Positions 35,267-45,010 of a stretch of DNA of 64,000 nt are shown here, in pieces (positions within the stretch are counted from its first letter, which is position 1; every line of letters begins with the position of its first letter). The notes below the pieces were generated by a model. That model saw only the letters and a list, made by a program, of their open reading frames with translations. It was not told the origin of the DNA and did no database searches. The stretch is from contig NZ_JBOIUB010000006.1 in the NCBI RefSeq assembly GCF_050749885.1, forward strand, positions 1-64,000, in the 5' to 3' direction. A program made the translations under genes and the position numbers. The DNA comes from Zooshikella sp050749885. Its GTDB lineage: Bacteria > Pseudomonadota > Gammaproteobacteria > Pseudomonadales > Zooshikellaceae.

Positions 35267-36613
35267 ATGGCTAAGAAGCTCTTTATTAAAACCCATGGTT
35301 GTCAGATGAATGATTATGATTCATCACGCATGGCAGATTTACTCAATGAAAGCCATCAGCTTGAAATAACTGACAATCCAGAAGAAGCTGATGTATTGCT
35401 GTTAAATACCTGCTCTATTCGGGAAAAAGCTCAAGAGAAAGTTTTTCACCAACTAGGTCGTTGGCGTTCCCTAAAAGACCAGAATCCCAACCTGATTATT
35501 GGTGTGGGAGGTTGTGTTGCCAGTCAGGAAGGTAAAGCGATACGAGACAGAGCTCCTTACGTGGATATGGTTTTTGGCCCACAAACACTCCACCGTCTAC
35601 CTGAAATGATTGATGCATCTGCAACAGGTAAGCAAGCCGTCGTGGATGTAAGCTTTCCAGAAATTGAAAAGTTTGATCACCTGCCAGAACCCAGCGTGGA
35701 AGGACCAACAGCATTTGTTTCTGTCATGGAAGGCTGCAGCAAGTACTGTACCTTCTGTGTTGTTCCTTATACTCGGGGTGAAGAAGTCAGCCGTCCTTTT
35801 GATGATGTTATCGCTGAGTGTGTGCACTTGGCTGAGCAAGGCGTCAGAGAAATCAACTTACTGGGCCAAAATGTTAATGCTTATCGTGGTAAAAAATCAG
35901 ACGCTGATGATGAAACTGCTGACTTAGCTGAGCTTATTACCATTATTGCAGCGATTGATGGTATTGCTCGGATTCGCTTTACTACATCACACCCTGTTGA
36001 GTTTACTGAAAGCTTGATTGATGTTTATGCGCATGTGCCTGAGCTTGTCAGTCACCTGCATCTACCTGTTCAAAGTGGTTCTGACCGAGTCCTTGCAGCC
36101 ATGAAGCGTGGCCATACCGTGCTTGAGTACAAATCTAAACTACGTCGGATTCGCAAGTTACGCCCAGATATCTCGTTTTCTTCGGACTTTATTGTAGGCT
36201 TCCCCGGTGAGACAGATAAAGACTTTGAAAACACTATGAACCTTATTCAAGATATAGGTTTTGATACTTCATTTAGTTTTGTCTATAGCCCTCGTCCAGG
36301 AACACCTGCTGCAGACTTGCCAGATGATACGCCTGAAGAAGTTAAAAAACAGCGTTTACAAATACTTCAACATCGAATAAACCAACAGGCCCAGGAAATA
36401 AGCCGAAGAATGGTTGGTACCACACAACGAATTCTTGTGACAGGCTTCTCTAAGAAAGACCCTGGACAACTTCAGGGCCGGACAGAGAATAATCGTGTTG
36501 TGAACTTCGCTGCAACCAATCCAAGAATCATTGGCAAACTTGTCGATGTCGTTATTACAGAAGCATTACCCAACTCGCTCCGAGGTGATATGATAAGCGA
36601 CGAACTATATTAA
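35267..36613 (+). CDS. miaB: tRNA-2-methylthio-N6-dimethylallyladenosine synthase MiaB
   Basis: 448 residues. MiaB adds a methylthio group to i6A37 of tRNAs reading U-starting codons. Domains in order: the UPF0004 N-domain with three cluster-binding cysteines (THGCQMN, NTCSIREK, GVGGCVA), the radical-SAM core with CSKYCTFC, and a C-terminal TRAM domain (about 380-445). Blocks such as HLHLPVQSGSDRVL and DFIVGFPGET confirm MiaB over MtaB or RimO. ybeZ follows 308 nt later with a hairpin between, so the ybeZ operon may have its own promoter. Confidence 0.98.
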   Translation: MAKKLFIKTHGCQMNDYDSSRMADLLNESHQLEITDNPEEADVLLLNTCSIREKAQEKVFHQLGRWRSLKDQNPNLIIGVGGCVASQEGKAIRDRAPYVDMVFGPQTLHRLPEMIDASATGKQAVVDVSFPEIEKFDHLPEPSVEGPTAFVSVMEGCSKYCTFCVVPYTRGEEVSRPFDDVIAECVHLAEQGVREINLLGQNVNAYRGKKSDADDETADLAELITIIAAIDGIARIRFTTSHPVEFTESLIDVYAHVPELVSHLHLPVQSGSDRVLAAMKRGHTVLEYKSKLRRIRKLRPDISFSSDFIVGFPGETDKDFENTMNLIQDIGFDTSFSFVYSPRPGTPAADLPDDTPEEVKKQRLQILQHRINQQAQEISRRMVGTTQRILVTGFSKKDPGQLQGRTENNRVVNFAATNPRIIGKLVDVVITEALPNSLRGDMISDELY

Positions 36614-36675
36614 TTCGCAATAACAACATTTAGTTATATTCGCGTTAATACACTTTATAGAGCGTGTTATTCCTT

Positions 36676-36709
36676 CAGCCTTGCTTGAAACTTTATTCAA
36701 ACAAGGCTG
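36676..36709 (+). terminator. hairpin in the miaB-ybeZ gap, possible terminator or attenuator
   Basis: CAGCCTTG/CAAGGCTG (8 bp) encloses a second pairing TTGAA/TTCAA with one mismatch, followed by TTT. It lies about 65 nt after miaB in a 308-base gap (36614-36921). The remainder of the gap is AT-rich with no gene; near 36850-36890 short stems (GGTG/CACC) can also be drawn. Confidence 0.45.
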
Positions 36710-36921
36710 TTTCGGTAAAGTGTATAACGTTACTAAGTAGCGAGTTGAGCTTCTTAAAGACAAGCAATATATACAGTTGAGCAAATTAAAACTTAATCTA
36801 TTTCTTGAGTTTAAAGCTGTATATTCCAAGCAACTCAGTTCGCTCCTTAGGAAAAAAGGTGCTTTCCTTCACCATAGAGAAGGTATATTCTAAAAAATAA
36901 GTAGGGTGCCGCGTCCGGCTA

Positions 36922-37923
36922 ATGAATAAGGCTTTGAATACAGAATTACCCCCCCACAAGTTCACTCTCAACGTCGAAGATGCTCAACATTTTGCGCAGC
37001 TTTGCGGCCAATTCAATGAGCACTTGAAGCAAATCGAACAGCGCTTAGAAATTCGTATTAATAACCGCGGCAATCACTTCGAGTTAACTGGCTCGCAAGC
37101 CAATGTTCATGCAGCAGAGCGCATACTCAAAACTCTTTCCAAAGAACTTGAAAATGGTGGTGAGATATCACCTGATATCGTACATCTTTATTTACAAGAA
37201 TCTGATATTGAAAATCCCCAGTGTGGTAAAACTGAAAGTGTTGTTATTAAAACCAAGCGCTGTGTAATCAAGCCCAGAGGCCCAAATCAACAGGAATATG
37301 TCAAACGTATTCTAGAGCATGATATCAATTTTGGTATTGGACCTGCTGGTACTGGTAAGACTTATCTGGCTGTAGCCTGTGCTGTCGCAGCACTGGAAAA
37401 TGATCAAATTCGTCGTATTCTACTCGTTCGGCCAGCTGTAGAAGCCGGCGAAAAGTTGGGCTTTTTGCCTGGAGACTTGGCTCAAAAAATTGACCCGTAT
37501 CTAAGGCCACTTTACGATGCACTTTATGAAATGCTGGGCTTTGAGCGTGTAGAAAAGCTTATTGAAAAAAACGTTATAGAAGTGGCCCCGCTGGCATACA
37601 TGCGTGGGCGAACACTCAATAATTCATTTATTATTTTAGATGAGAGTCAGAACACCACGATGGAACAAATGAAAATGTTCCTCACCCGTATTGGCTTTGG
37701 TTCTACGGCAGTGATTACTGGTGATACCACTCAGGTTGACCTCCCCCGAGGCACTAAATCTGGCTTAGCTCACAGTGCAGAAGTACTTAAGCAAGTCAAA
37801 GGAATTGGTTTTACTTATTTCAGTGCTAAAGATGTTGTGCGTCATCCTTTAGTACAACGTATTGTTGAGGCCTATGATAGATTTGATACCAAACAAGCCT
37901 CTAAAAAACAAAAGGATGCTTGA
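36922..37923 (+). CDS. ybeZ: PhoH-like ATPase YbeZ
   Basis: 333 residues. An N-terminal KH-like region (EIRINNRGNHFELTGSQ) precedes a PhoH ATPase domain with Walker A GPAGTGKTYLA, RPAVEAGEKLGFLPGD, Walker B FIILDESQN and TGDTTQVDLP. YbeZ is a cytoplasmic NTPase thought to assist YbeY in rRNA and ribosome quality work. It overlaps ybeY by 8 nt, so the two are translationally coupled. Start at ATG 36922, the frame's usual N-terminus. Confidence 0.96.
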   Translation: MNKALNTELPPHKFTLNVEDAQHFAQLCGQFNEHLKQIEQRLEIRINNRGNHFELTGSQANVHAAERILKTLSKELENGGEISPDIVHLYLQESDIENPQCGKTESVVIKTKRCVIKPRGPNQQEYVKRILEHDINFGIGPAGTGKTYLAVACAVAALENDQIRRILLVRPAVEAGEKLGFLPGDLAQKIDPYLRPLYDALYEMLGFERVEKLIEKNVIEVAPLAYMRGRTLNNSFIILDESQNTTMEQMKMFLTRIGFGSTAVITGDTTQVDLPRGTKSGLAHSAEVLKQVKGIGFTYFSAKDVVRHPLVQRIVEAYDRFDTKQASKKQKDA

Positions 37924-38410
37924 AGTGCTTACCGTTGATTTGCAAGTAGCATGTAACGAAACAGCACAACTACCCAGCCAAGAGGACTTTGAGCACTGGG
38001 TACAAACCGTCTTAGTCAATGAGTCTATTAACGATGCAGAACTCAGTATTCGGATTGTGAATACGACAGAAAGCGCCGAGTTGAATGGCACCTATCGCCA
38101 AAAACACTATGCCACCAACGTACTTTCTTTTCCTGCAGACTTACCTGAAGAACTAGACCTACCTCTGCTCGGTGATCTTATTATTTGTGCCGATGTCGTA
38201 GTTAATGAAGCAGCAGATCAGGGCAAACCATTACCCGCACATTGGGCTCATATGGTTATACATGGTGTCTTGCATCTGCTCGGGTATGACCATATTAATG
38301 ATGATGATGCTACTTTGATGGAGTCGCTGGAAGTTCAACTCCTTAAAAAGTTAGGCTTTAGCGACCCCTATGCATGGACCATTGCTGACGAGTGTACCAC
38401 GAGAGACTAA
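37916..38410 (+). CDS. ybeY: endoribonuclease YbeY
   Basis: 164 residues from the ATG at 37916, inside the end of ybeZ. A GTG nine bases later (37925) has AAGGA at ideal distance and would drop three residues, so the true start is uncertain. The zinc site is HMVIHGVLHLLGYDH (H-x3-H-x5-H). Also present are the YbeY motif NVLSFPAD and LLGDLIIC. YbeY is a zinc-dependent RNase needed for 16S rRNA 3' maturation. It sits in the conserved ybeZ-ybeY-corC-lnt operon. Confidence 0.96.
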   Translation: MLEVLTVDLQVACNETAQLPSQEDFEHWVQTVLVNESINDAELSIRIVNTTESAELNGTYRQKHYATNVLSFPADLPEELDLPLLGDLIICADVVVNEAADQGKPLPAHWAHMVIHGVLHLLGYDHINDDDATLMESLEVQLLKKLGFSDPYAWTIADECTTRD

Positions 38411-38415
38411 CAACA

Positions 38416-39270
38416 ATGAGTGATGATCGATCGAGTGTGAACGGAACGACCTCTGCCAAAACATGGCTTGATAAACTAACTCAGGCTTTTTCAGGGGATC
38501 CCAAGAATCGAACAGAACTGCTGGACCAGCTTCGTGAGGCTCAGTCTAATCAGGTATTAGACCCAGAATCACTGAGCATTATTGAAGGCGCAATGCAAGT
38601 TTCTGAAATGCAGGTCCGAGAAATAATGATTCCTCGCGCCCAAATGGAGTGTGTGGAGCTATCTCAAACACCTGAAGAGTTTATCCCTCAAATCATTAAG
38701 TCAGCTCACTCCCGATATCCAGTTATCGGGGAAAACAAAGATGAGGTGATCGGTATTTTGCTTGCTAAGGATTTATTATCGTTAGCACTTAAGGATCCTC
38801 AAGATACTAAAGACCAATTTTGCCTGAAAGACATTCTCCGCCCAGCAAGGTTTGTGCCTGAAAGTAAGCGCCTCATTGTCTTGCTTAATGAATTTCGAAC
38901 CAATCGTAATCATATGGCGATTGTAGTGGATGAGTATGGTGGTGTTTCTGGTCTTGTCACTATCGAAGATGTACTTGAACAAATTGTTGGAGATATTGAA
39001 GATGAGCATGATGTAGAAGAAGATTACTACATTAAGCAGCTCAACGAGAACAACTTCATTGTAAAAGCATTGACGCCTATTGAAGACTTTAACGAGCACT
39101 TTCACAGTCAGTTTAGTGACAAAGAGTATGACACCATTGGTGGCATCGTCATGCAAAACTTTGGACACTTACCCAAACGAAGCGAGTCCGTTACCATTGA
39201 GGGATTTGAGTTCCAAGTGCTAAATGCCGATAACCGACGCATTCGCTTACTTCGAGTCACCCCTGTTTAA
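38416..39270 (+). CDS. corC: CorC/HlyC-family CBS-domain protein
   Basis: 284 residues from the ATG at 38416 (the frame opens earlier, at GTG 38392, within ybeY). It lacks the membrane DUF21 domain of longer relatives. It has two CBS domains (REIMIPRAQMECVEL, and ILRPARFVPESKRL with MAIVVDEYGG and GLVTIEDVLEQIVGDI) and a C-terminal CorC_HlyC/transporter-associated domain. Traditionally tied to Mg/Co efflux; newer work on relatives points to a helper role with other proteins. Starts 5 nt after ybeY, in the conserved operon. Confidence 0.93.
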   Translation: MSDDRSSVNGTTSAKTWLDKLTQAFSGDPKNRTELLDQLREAQSNQVLDPESLSIIEGAMQVSEMQVREIMIPRAQMECVELSQTPEEFIPQIIKSAHSRYPVIGENKDEVIGILLAKDLLSLALKDPQDTKDQFCLKDILRPARFVPESKRLIVLLNEFRTNRNHMAIVVDEYGGVSGLVTIEDVLEQIVGDIEDEHDVEEDYYIKQLNENNFIVKALTPIEDFNEHFHSQFSDKEYDTIGGIVMQNFGHLPKRSESVTIEGFEFQVLNADNRRIRLLRVTPV

Positions 39271-39289
39271 ACATCATGATAAAAATCCC

Positions 39290-40864
39290 ATGACCAAAAA
39301 ATTCGCTGGTTGGCCAGGCCATTTCCTGGCTCTTGCCGTTGGACTCATTTGGGCGTTTGGATTTGCCCCTTTCAATATCTGGCCACTAACAGGCTTATCA
39401 CTGCTGGGCTTCTTTTTCTCTTTACAATCATCTTTAACACGTCGCCAGGCACTTTGGCGAGCCTGGTGGTATGGCCTGGGTTTCTATGGTGTAGGCGTGT
39501 CATGGGTTTATGTAAGTATCCACCAATATGGCTCCGCCCCCGTAGTGCTGGCAGGTTGTTTAACAGGCTTATTTGTTATTTTTCTATCATTTTTATTTTT
39601 TGCACCTCTTGGCTGGAGCTATGCCTGGTTAACCCAACGGTTTAAAGCCTCTACGTTAGGTTCAAAACTTGTTCTTTTTGGTTTGCTTTGGCTTGTGTTT
39701 GAGTGGCTAAAAACCTGGTTACTGACAGGCTTCCCCTGGTTGTTACTGGGATATGCATACATAGACACCCCCCTTGCCAGCTGGAGCCCCATAATTGGTA
39801 GCTTAGGTATATCAGCATTCGCGTTAATAAGCTGGTTGGGCTTAGCATGGCTGGTCAGCCAAAGAAGACAGTGGAATTCAAAACAATGGCAAAGTGTACT
39901 TGCTTGTACAACGCTACTATGGGTTGCAGGTGCAATGCTCACTCACCACCAGTGGACTGATAATGCCCAATCTAAACCGCTAACAGTCAGTGCAATTCAA
40001 GCTAACATCCCACAACAGTTAAAGTGGAATAAAGAGTATATCCATACGACATTAGCCACTTATCGCATGCTGAGTAAAGACCACTGGCAAAGTGATCTCA
40101 TTATTTGGCCAGAAAACGCTATACCAATAGTTTATCCACTACAAGCGAAGTCTTTTGTTGATATGTTCGCAGAGGAAGCCAATAAATATCAAAGCACATT
40201 AATCACAGGCTTACCCTTCATGAGTCAAAAAGTCATTGATGGGCAATCCTATCGCACTTTCTATAATGGCATCATCGCTGCTGGTAATGGCAGTGGCAGT
40301 TATTACAAGCAAAAACTTGTTCCTTTTGGTGAGTATGTTCCTTTAGAAGATTTATTGCGAGGACTCATCCAGTTTTTTAATCTGCCAATGTCTTCCTTTT
40401 CATCAGGTAACAGTAATCAGCCCCATTTAGTGGCAGATAAAACAAAAATTGCTGCTTTTATTTGTTATGAAATCGTTTATGGTGATTTCGTTGCACAGCA
40501 AGCCCAACACTCTAATCTACTCATTACCATTAGTAATGACTCCTGGTTTGGCGCATCTATTGGTCCACACCAACATTTTCAAATGGCACGTATGCGTGCA
40601 CTTGAGACAGGTCGGTATCTTATTCGTGCAACTAATGATGGCATAAGTGCCATTATCAATGATCAGGGTGATGTGCTAACGCAACTCCCTCAATTTCAAG
40701 CTAGCGTGCTTACTGGCAAAGTTAAAAGTAAACAAGGCAATACACCTTATATGATGTGGCAATCCTATCCGTTACTTTTCATTATTGCGCTTATACTGGG
40801 TGTTTTTAGCTGGACTGCCCGGCAAAAGCAGTCCATCGCTATGGAACAAGCCTCTTCTCTCTAA
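39290..40864 (+). CDS. lnt: apolipoprotein N-acyltransferase
   Basis: 524 residues from the ATG at 39290; the frame extends to 39224 over corC but the usual N-terminus is a hydrophobic segment right after a short basic start (MTKKFAGW). Six or so N-terminal membrane segments (to about 220) precede a nitrilase-like domain. The catalytic triad is visible: E in WPENAIP, K in YYKQKLVPFGEY and C in FICYEIVYGD. Lnt adds the third acyl chain to outer-membrane lipoproteins at the inner membrane. Lipoproteins in this window include LptE and RlpA. Confidence 0.96.
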   Translation: MTKKFAGWPGHFLALAVGLIWAFGFAPFNIWPLTGLSLLGFFFSLQSSLTRRQALWRAWWYGLGFYGVGVSWVYVSIHQYGSAPVVLAGCLTGLFVIFLSFLFFAPLGWSYAWLTQRFKASTLGSKLVLFGLLWLVFEWLKTWLLTGFPWLLLGYAYIDTPLASWSPIIGSLGISAFALISWLGLAWLVSQRRQWNSKQWQSVLACTTLLWVAGAMLTHHQWTDNAQSKPLTVSAIQANIPQQLKWNKEYIHTTLATYRMLSKDHWQSDLIIWPENAIPIVYPLQAKSFVDMFAEEANKYQSTLITGLPFMSQKVIDGQSYRTFYNGIIAAGNGSGSYYKQKLVPFGEYVPLEDLLRGLIQFFNLPMSSFSSGNSNQPHLVADKTKIAAFICYEIVYGDFVAQQAQHSNLLITISNDSWFGASIGPHQHFQMARMRALETGRYLIRATNDGISAIINDQGDVLTQLPQFQASVLTGKVKSKQGNTPYMMWQSYPLLFIIALILGVFSWTARQKQSIAMEQASSL

Positions 40865-40912
40865 ATAAGGCATTTGCCACAAATACAACATTAAAAACTA
40901 TTAAGGGCAGCT

Positions 40913-41686
40913 CTAAAAATATTTCCAGCGATACCAGAGTAGCCCAACGATTTCATGCAAGGCGTATGTGGCATGAGTAAATGACTTAGGGGTAGGCAAC
41001 CAGTGATACCACATCACATCTTTACTTCGGCCAGAAATAAAACGGGTTGGTGCAGGTAAGACGTTCAACCCAACCTTTTTGAAAGACGCAACCGCCCTAC
41101 GCATATGCCAAGCATGAGTGACCAGCACAATAGTGTGAATGTTCTCTTTCGTAAGCATTTGTTGGGTATAAAACGCATTTTCCCAGGTGTTTCGACTTTG
41201 TCCTTCCTGCCATCGCACCTTAATCCCATAATTATCTTGTAAAAAATCAGTCATGATTTTTGCCTCTGGTGGCTGATCACTACCTAATAACTTTCCACCC
41301 GTGACTAAAATAGGCAAGCTCAATTGTTTATTTAAGTAAGCAGCATAGGTCATCCTTTCCAATTCAAAAGCACTTGGAATATCTTTTCCATCAAATTCTT
41401 GTGCTTTACGATGTCTTCCCGCCCCCAAAATCACCATTGCTTCAGGCTTATCTCCTCCTGGAGTATAAACAGTGTACTCTGACTCCAATAGCGACATAAG
41501 ATAAGAAGAAACAACAGGAGTACACAATAAATACAAGCTAATAAGTGATAACCAAATTATTATCATTGTCATGTAACGCCACCAAACACGTTGTATAAAA
41601 GCTCTAGAAATAAGTGCCAAAACAATAAGAACAATATTAAATACAGGTGGTAATAAAAAATATTTAGCAAAGCTAATAAGTAACAT
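40913..41686 (-). CDS. ElyC/SanA/YdcF family (DUF218) membrane protein
   Basis: 257 residues. Two N-terminal membrane segments (PPVFNIVLIVLALIS; MIIIWLSLISLYLL) precede a DUF218 domain with VILGAGRHRKAQEF, a conserved VTGG, the E-x-QSRNTWENA segment and VTHAWHMRRAVASF. This is the ElyC-like arrangement; ElyC affects peptidoglycan and lipid-carrier metabolism in E. coli. It converges with lnt (48-nt gap), which places it beside other envelope genes. The reaction is unknown. Confidence 0.88.
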   Translation of the reverse strand: MLLISFAKYFLLPPVFNIVLIVLALISRAFIQRVWWRYMTMIIIWLSLISLYLLCTPVVSSYLMSLLESEYTVYTPGGDKPEAMVILGAGRHRKAQEFDGKDIPSAFELERMTYAAYLNKQLSLPILVTGGKLLGSDQPPEAKIMTDFLQDNYGIKVRWQEGQSRNTWENAFYTQQMLTKENIHTIVLVTHAWHMRRAVASFKKVGLNVLPAPTRFISGRSKDVMWYHWLPTPKSFTHATYALHEIVGLLWYRWKYF

Positions 41687-41842
41687 GCCTTCCTCTAAAT
41701 AAAAAATTGGAGAGTAAAAAAGAATAACTCATTACTGAGCTAAACTGACTTGCTGAAATTTACAGGAATAAGAGAATTTACCCCAAAAATATGAGAGTGG
41801 TATGTATACCCTTAACAATGCGGTATAAAAGTCTGAATAGCG

Positions 41843-42151
41843 TTATCTCGATGAAATATTTAAGAGCTTGCAGATTTCTGCAGCATCTTTGCGTAAATAA
41901 GCTTTTAACAAATGATGCTGTTGGCGCGTTAAACCTTGAAGCTCAACATTTACTGTTGCGGTAGAGGGCTTCAATTCGTGCATTAGCTCATGCCAAAGTT
42001 GTTGCTCAAAGCTTTTAACCGCTATTTGAATTTGTTGAAGCAATTGATCATAAAGAAATAGAGTGGGATGTTGTTGATCCAACACATCTATTTTGGACTC
42101 ATGTCCTTGTTCACTTAAGCAGTTCCTTGCATGTTTTTTTTCCATTAGCAT
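41843..42151 (-). CDS. small protein of unknown function upstream of leuS
   Basis: 102 residues, no signal peptide or membrane segment. It reads as helical: DQLLQQIQIAVKSFEQQLWHELMHE, then LQGLTRQQHHLLKAYLRKDAAEICKLL. Rich in Gln, Leu and His. I recognise no family. It is divergent from leuS and lies where Pseudomonas has small uncharacterised genes between lnt and leuS. The codon use resembles its neighbours; probably a real gene. The first ATG (42151) and one two codons later are both possible starts. Confidence 0.55.
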   Translation of the reverse strand: MLMEKKHARNCLSEQGHESKIDVLDQQHPTLFLYDQLLQQIQIAVKSFEQQLWHELMHELKPSTATVNVELQGLTRQQHHLLKAYLRKDAAEICKLLNISSR

Positions 42152-42392
42152 GACACCACTACAAGCGAAGGCCTTACTTAACCATCTATAATCACATGTT
42201 TATACAACATCATTGAAGGTTTAGGGCAAAGCCGAGATATTTTATTGAAGGTTCGTACAACCTACTCAATATAAGCGTAGACTATTCATAAAGACTACCC
42301 GTAACAAATGGAGTCATGTATCCTAAGCTGCTTAGACTTTATCACTATTAAACCCTGCGCTTTTTTTAGATTACTTTAGAAAAAGAGAGACG

Positions 42393-44999
42393 ATGGAAGA
42401 ACATTACCAACACCAGCAAATTGAGCGTGAAACTCAGCAACACTGGCAAGACAATCAGTCCTTTGCCGTAAGTGAAACGCCTGACAAAGAAAAATTCTAC
42501 TGTCTCTCGATGTTCCCCTACCCCAGTGGACGACTTCATATGGGGCATGTGAGAAATTACACGATTGGAGATGTGATCTCACGTTACCAGCGAATGCTGG
42601 GTAAAAATGTCTTACAGCCTATGGGCTGGGATGCTTTTGGTTTGCCTGCAGAGAATGCAGCCATCAAGCATGGTGTTGCGCCTGCTAAGTGGACCTATGA
42701 AAATATTGACTATATGCGGGAGCAGTTAAAAAGCCTGGGCTTTGCCTATGACTGGAATCGAGAAGTCACCACCTGCCATCCAGATTATTACCGCTGGGAA
42801 CAATGGTTTTTTACCAAGCTGTATGAAAAAGGCTTGGTGTATAAAAAAATGGCGACGGTTAACTGGGATCCTGTAGATCAAACCGTGCTAGCCAACGAAC
42901 AAGTAGTTGATGGGCGCGGCTGGCGTTCAGGTGCGCTGGTCGAACGTAAAGAAATTCCTCAATGGTTCATCAAAATTACCGCTTATGCCGATCAGTTGCT
43001 GGAAAGCTTAGATCAACTGGAACATTGGCCAGAGCAGGTCAAAACCATGCAACGCAATTGGATTGGTCGCTCTGAAGGTATAGAAATGACGTTTACTCTG
43101 GCGGAATCTATTCCCGGAGTTGAAGATTCATTTACCATCTATACCACCCGTCCTGATACCTTAATGGGTGTAACCTATGTTGGGATCGCGGCTGAACACC
43201 CCATTGCCTTAGCGGCAGCAAAAAATAATCCTGATATTGCAGCCTTTATTGAAGAATGCAAACACAATGCTGTCGCTGAAGCTGAAATGGCCACCATGGA
43301 CAAGAAAGGTATGGCTACTGGCTTCCATGCAAACCATCCTGTTACTGGAGAGGAAGTTCCTGTTTGGATTGCAAACTTCGTACTTATGGAATATGGCTCT
43401 GGTGCAGTAATGGCGGTCCCTGGGCACGACCAACGTGACTGGGAGTTTGCAACCAAATATGGTCTATCTATAAAACAAGTTATTGAAAGCCAAGAAGAAA
43501 ACATCAAAGCAGACCTTTCCCAAGAAGCCTTTACTGAATATGGAGTACTGGTTAATTCCAGGTCCTTTGATGGCTTAACCTCAAAAGAAGCCTTTGATGC
43601 TATTGCTGAACATCTAATTAAAGCTGGTAAAGGTCAGCGTAAGGTTAATTATCGGTTGCGTGATTGGGGAGTATCCCGTCAACGCTATTGGGGAACACCT
43701 ATTCCCATGATTAACCTGGAAAATGGTGAAACGATTGGCGCCCCCGCTGAAGATCTACCCATTACCTTGCCTACTGATGTTACGCTGGATGGCACCACAT
43801 CACCTTTAAAAACTGACGCTTCCTGGTCTTCTACCGTAAGCCCCATTGATGGTACACCTGCACAACGGGAAACGGATACATTTGACACCTTTATGGAGTC
43901 TTCCTGGTATTACGCACGTTACTGCTGTGCAAACTATCAAGATGGTATGTTAAACCCAGAACAGGCTAATTACTGGCTACCTGTTGATCAATACATTGGC
44001 GGTATCGAACATGCAGTAATGCACCTGTTGTATTCCCGCTTTTTCCACAAACTACTGCGGGATGAAGGGCTGGTTAACAGCGATGAACCCTTTAAACAAC
44101 TGCTTTGCCAAGGCATGGTACTGGCTGAAACCTATTATCGTGAAGATGACAAAGGGGGCAAAGTGTGGATTGCTCCAGGGGAAGTCACCATCGAACGCGA
44201 TGAAAAAGGACAAATCATTGCTGCTCACCACAAAGAGGATGGTCAACCCGTTCACTATGCTGGCATGGGCAAAATGTCGAAGTCCAAAAATAATGGTGTC
44301 GACCCTCAAAGTACGATTGAACAATATGGAGCGGATACCGTTCGCCTATTCACCATGTTTGCAGCACCACCCGATCAGGATTTGGAGTGGTCAACCAGTG
44401 GTGTAGAAGGTGCCCATCGCTTCTTGCGTCGTTTCTGGCGCCTGGCACAAGAACATAGCCAGCAAGCTGAAATTCCTGCATTAGATGTTCGTCAGTTGAA
44501 TGATAGCCAGAAAGATCTAAGAAGAATTACTCACAGTACCATCAAGAATGTCACTAATGACTTCGGCAACCGCCTGACCTTTAATACAGCAATTGCCCGG
44601 GTGATGGAACTGGTCAATGCGATGGGTAAATTTGCTGATCGCTCACCTCAAGGTTTAGCGGTTATGCATGAAGCCTTGATGACCTGTATAAAACTGTTAG
44701 CGCCTATTACACCTCATATCTGTCATCATATTTGGCAACAGATGGGTAACTCAACTGAAATTATTGATGCCCCCTGGCCTGAATGTGACGAAGATGCACT
44801 GGCAGCAGACTCGGTATTGATAGTGGCTCAGGTAAATGGCAAGGTACGAGCCAAGCTAACAGTTCCTGCTGATGCCGATAAAGAAACCGTTGAGTCCATA
44901 GCGATGACGAATGAAAATGTACAAAAGTTTTTGATCGATAAAACCGTTCGCAAAGTCATCGTTGTTCCTAACAAACTGATCAATATTGTCGCCTCATAG
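42393..44999 (+). CDS. leuS: leucyl-tRNA synthetase
   Basis: 868 residues. It charges tRNA-Leu. The class I HIGH motif appears as SGRLHMGHVRNY (near residue 45), the CP1 editing domain carries TTRPDTLMGVTYV and GTGA-like loops, the catalytic KMSKS is KMSKSKNNG, and the C-terminal domain ends KVIVVPNKLINIV. All are typical of bacterial LeuRS. lptE follows 11 nt later. The upstream 240 nt hold no leucine-codon leader that I could see. Confidence 0.98.
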   Translation: MEEHYQHQQIERETQQHWQDNQSFAVSETPDKEKFYCLSMFPYPSGRLHMGHVRNYTIGDVISRYQRMLGKNVLQPMGWDAFGLPAENAAIKHGVAPAKWTYENIDYMREQLKSLGFAYDWNREVTTCHPDYYRWEQWFFTKLYEKGLVYKKMATVNWDPVDQTVLANEQVVDGRGWRSGALVERKEIPQWFIKITAYADQLLESLDQLEHWPEQVKTMQRNWIGRSEGIEMTFTLAESIPGVEDSFTIYTTRPDTLMGVTYVGIAAEHPIALAAAKNNPDIAAFIEECKHNAVAEAEMATMDKKGMATGFHANHPVTGEEVPVWIANFVLMEYGSGAVMAVPGHDQRDWEFATKYGLSIKQVIESQEENIKADLSQEAFTEYGVLVNSRSFDGLTSKEAFDAIAEHLIKAGKGQRKVNYRLRDWGVSRQRYWGTPIPMINLENGETIGAPAEDLPITLPTDVTLDGTTSPLKTDASWSSTVSPIDGTPAQRETDTFDTFMESSWYYARYCCANYQDGMLNPEQANYWLPVDQYIGGIEHAVMHLLYSRFFHKLLRDEGLVNSDEPFKQLLCQGMVLAETYYREDDKGGKVWIAPGEVTIERDEKGQIIAAHHKEDGQPVHYAGMGKMSKSKNNGVDPQSTIEQYGADTVRLFTMFAAPPDQDLEWSTSGVEGAHRFLRRFWRLAQEHSQQAEIPALDVRQLNDSQKDLRRITHSTIKNVTNDFGNRLTFNTAIARVMELVNAMGKFADRSPQGLAVMHEALMTCIKLLAPITPHICHHIWQQMGNSTEIIDAPWPECDEDALAADSVLIVAQVNGKVRAKLTVPADADKETVESIAMTNENVQKFLIDKTVRKVIVVPNKLINIVAS

Positions 45000-45010
45000 A
45001 GGAGTAAGGT

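Noticed and set aside
38392..38415. Earlier starts for corC (38392), lnt (39224) and rodA (57446)
   Set aside because: They overlap the preceding genes and add atypical N-termini; the downstream ATGs match the families.
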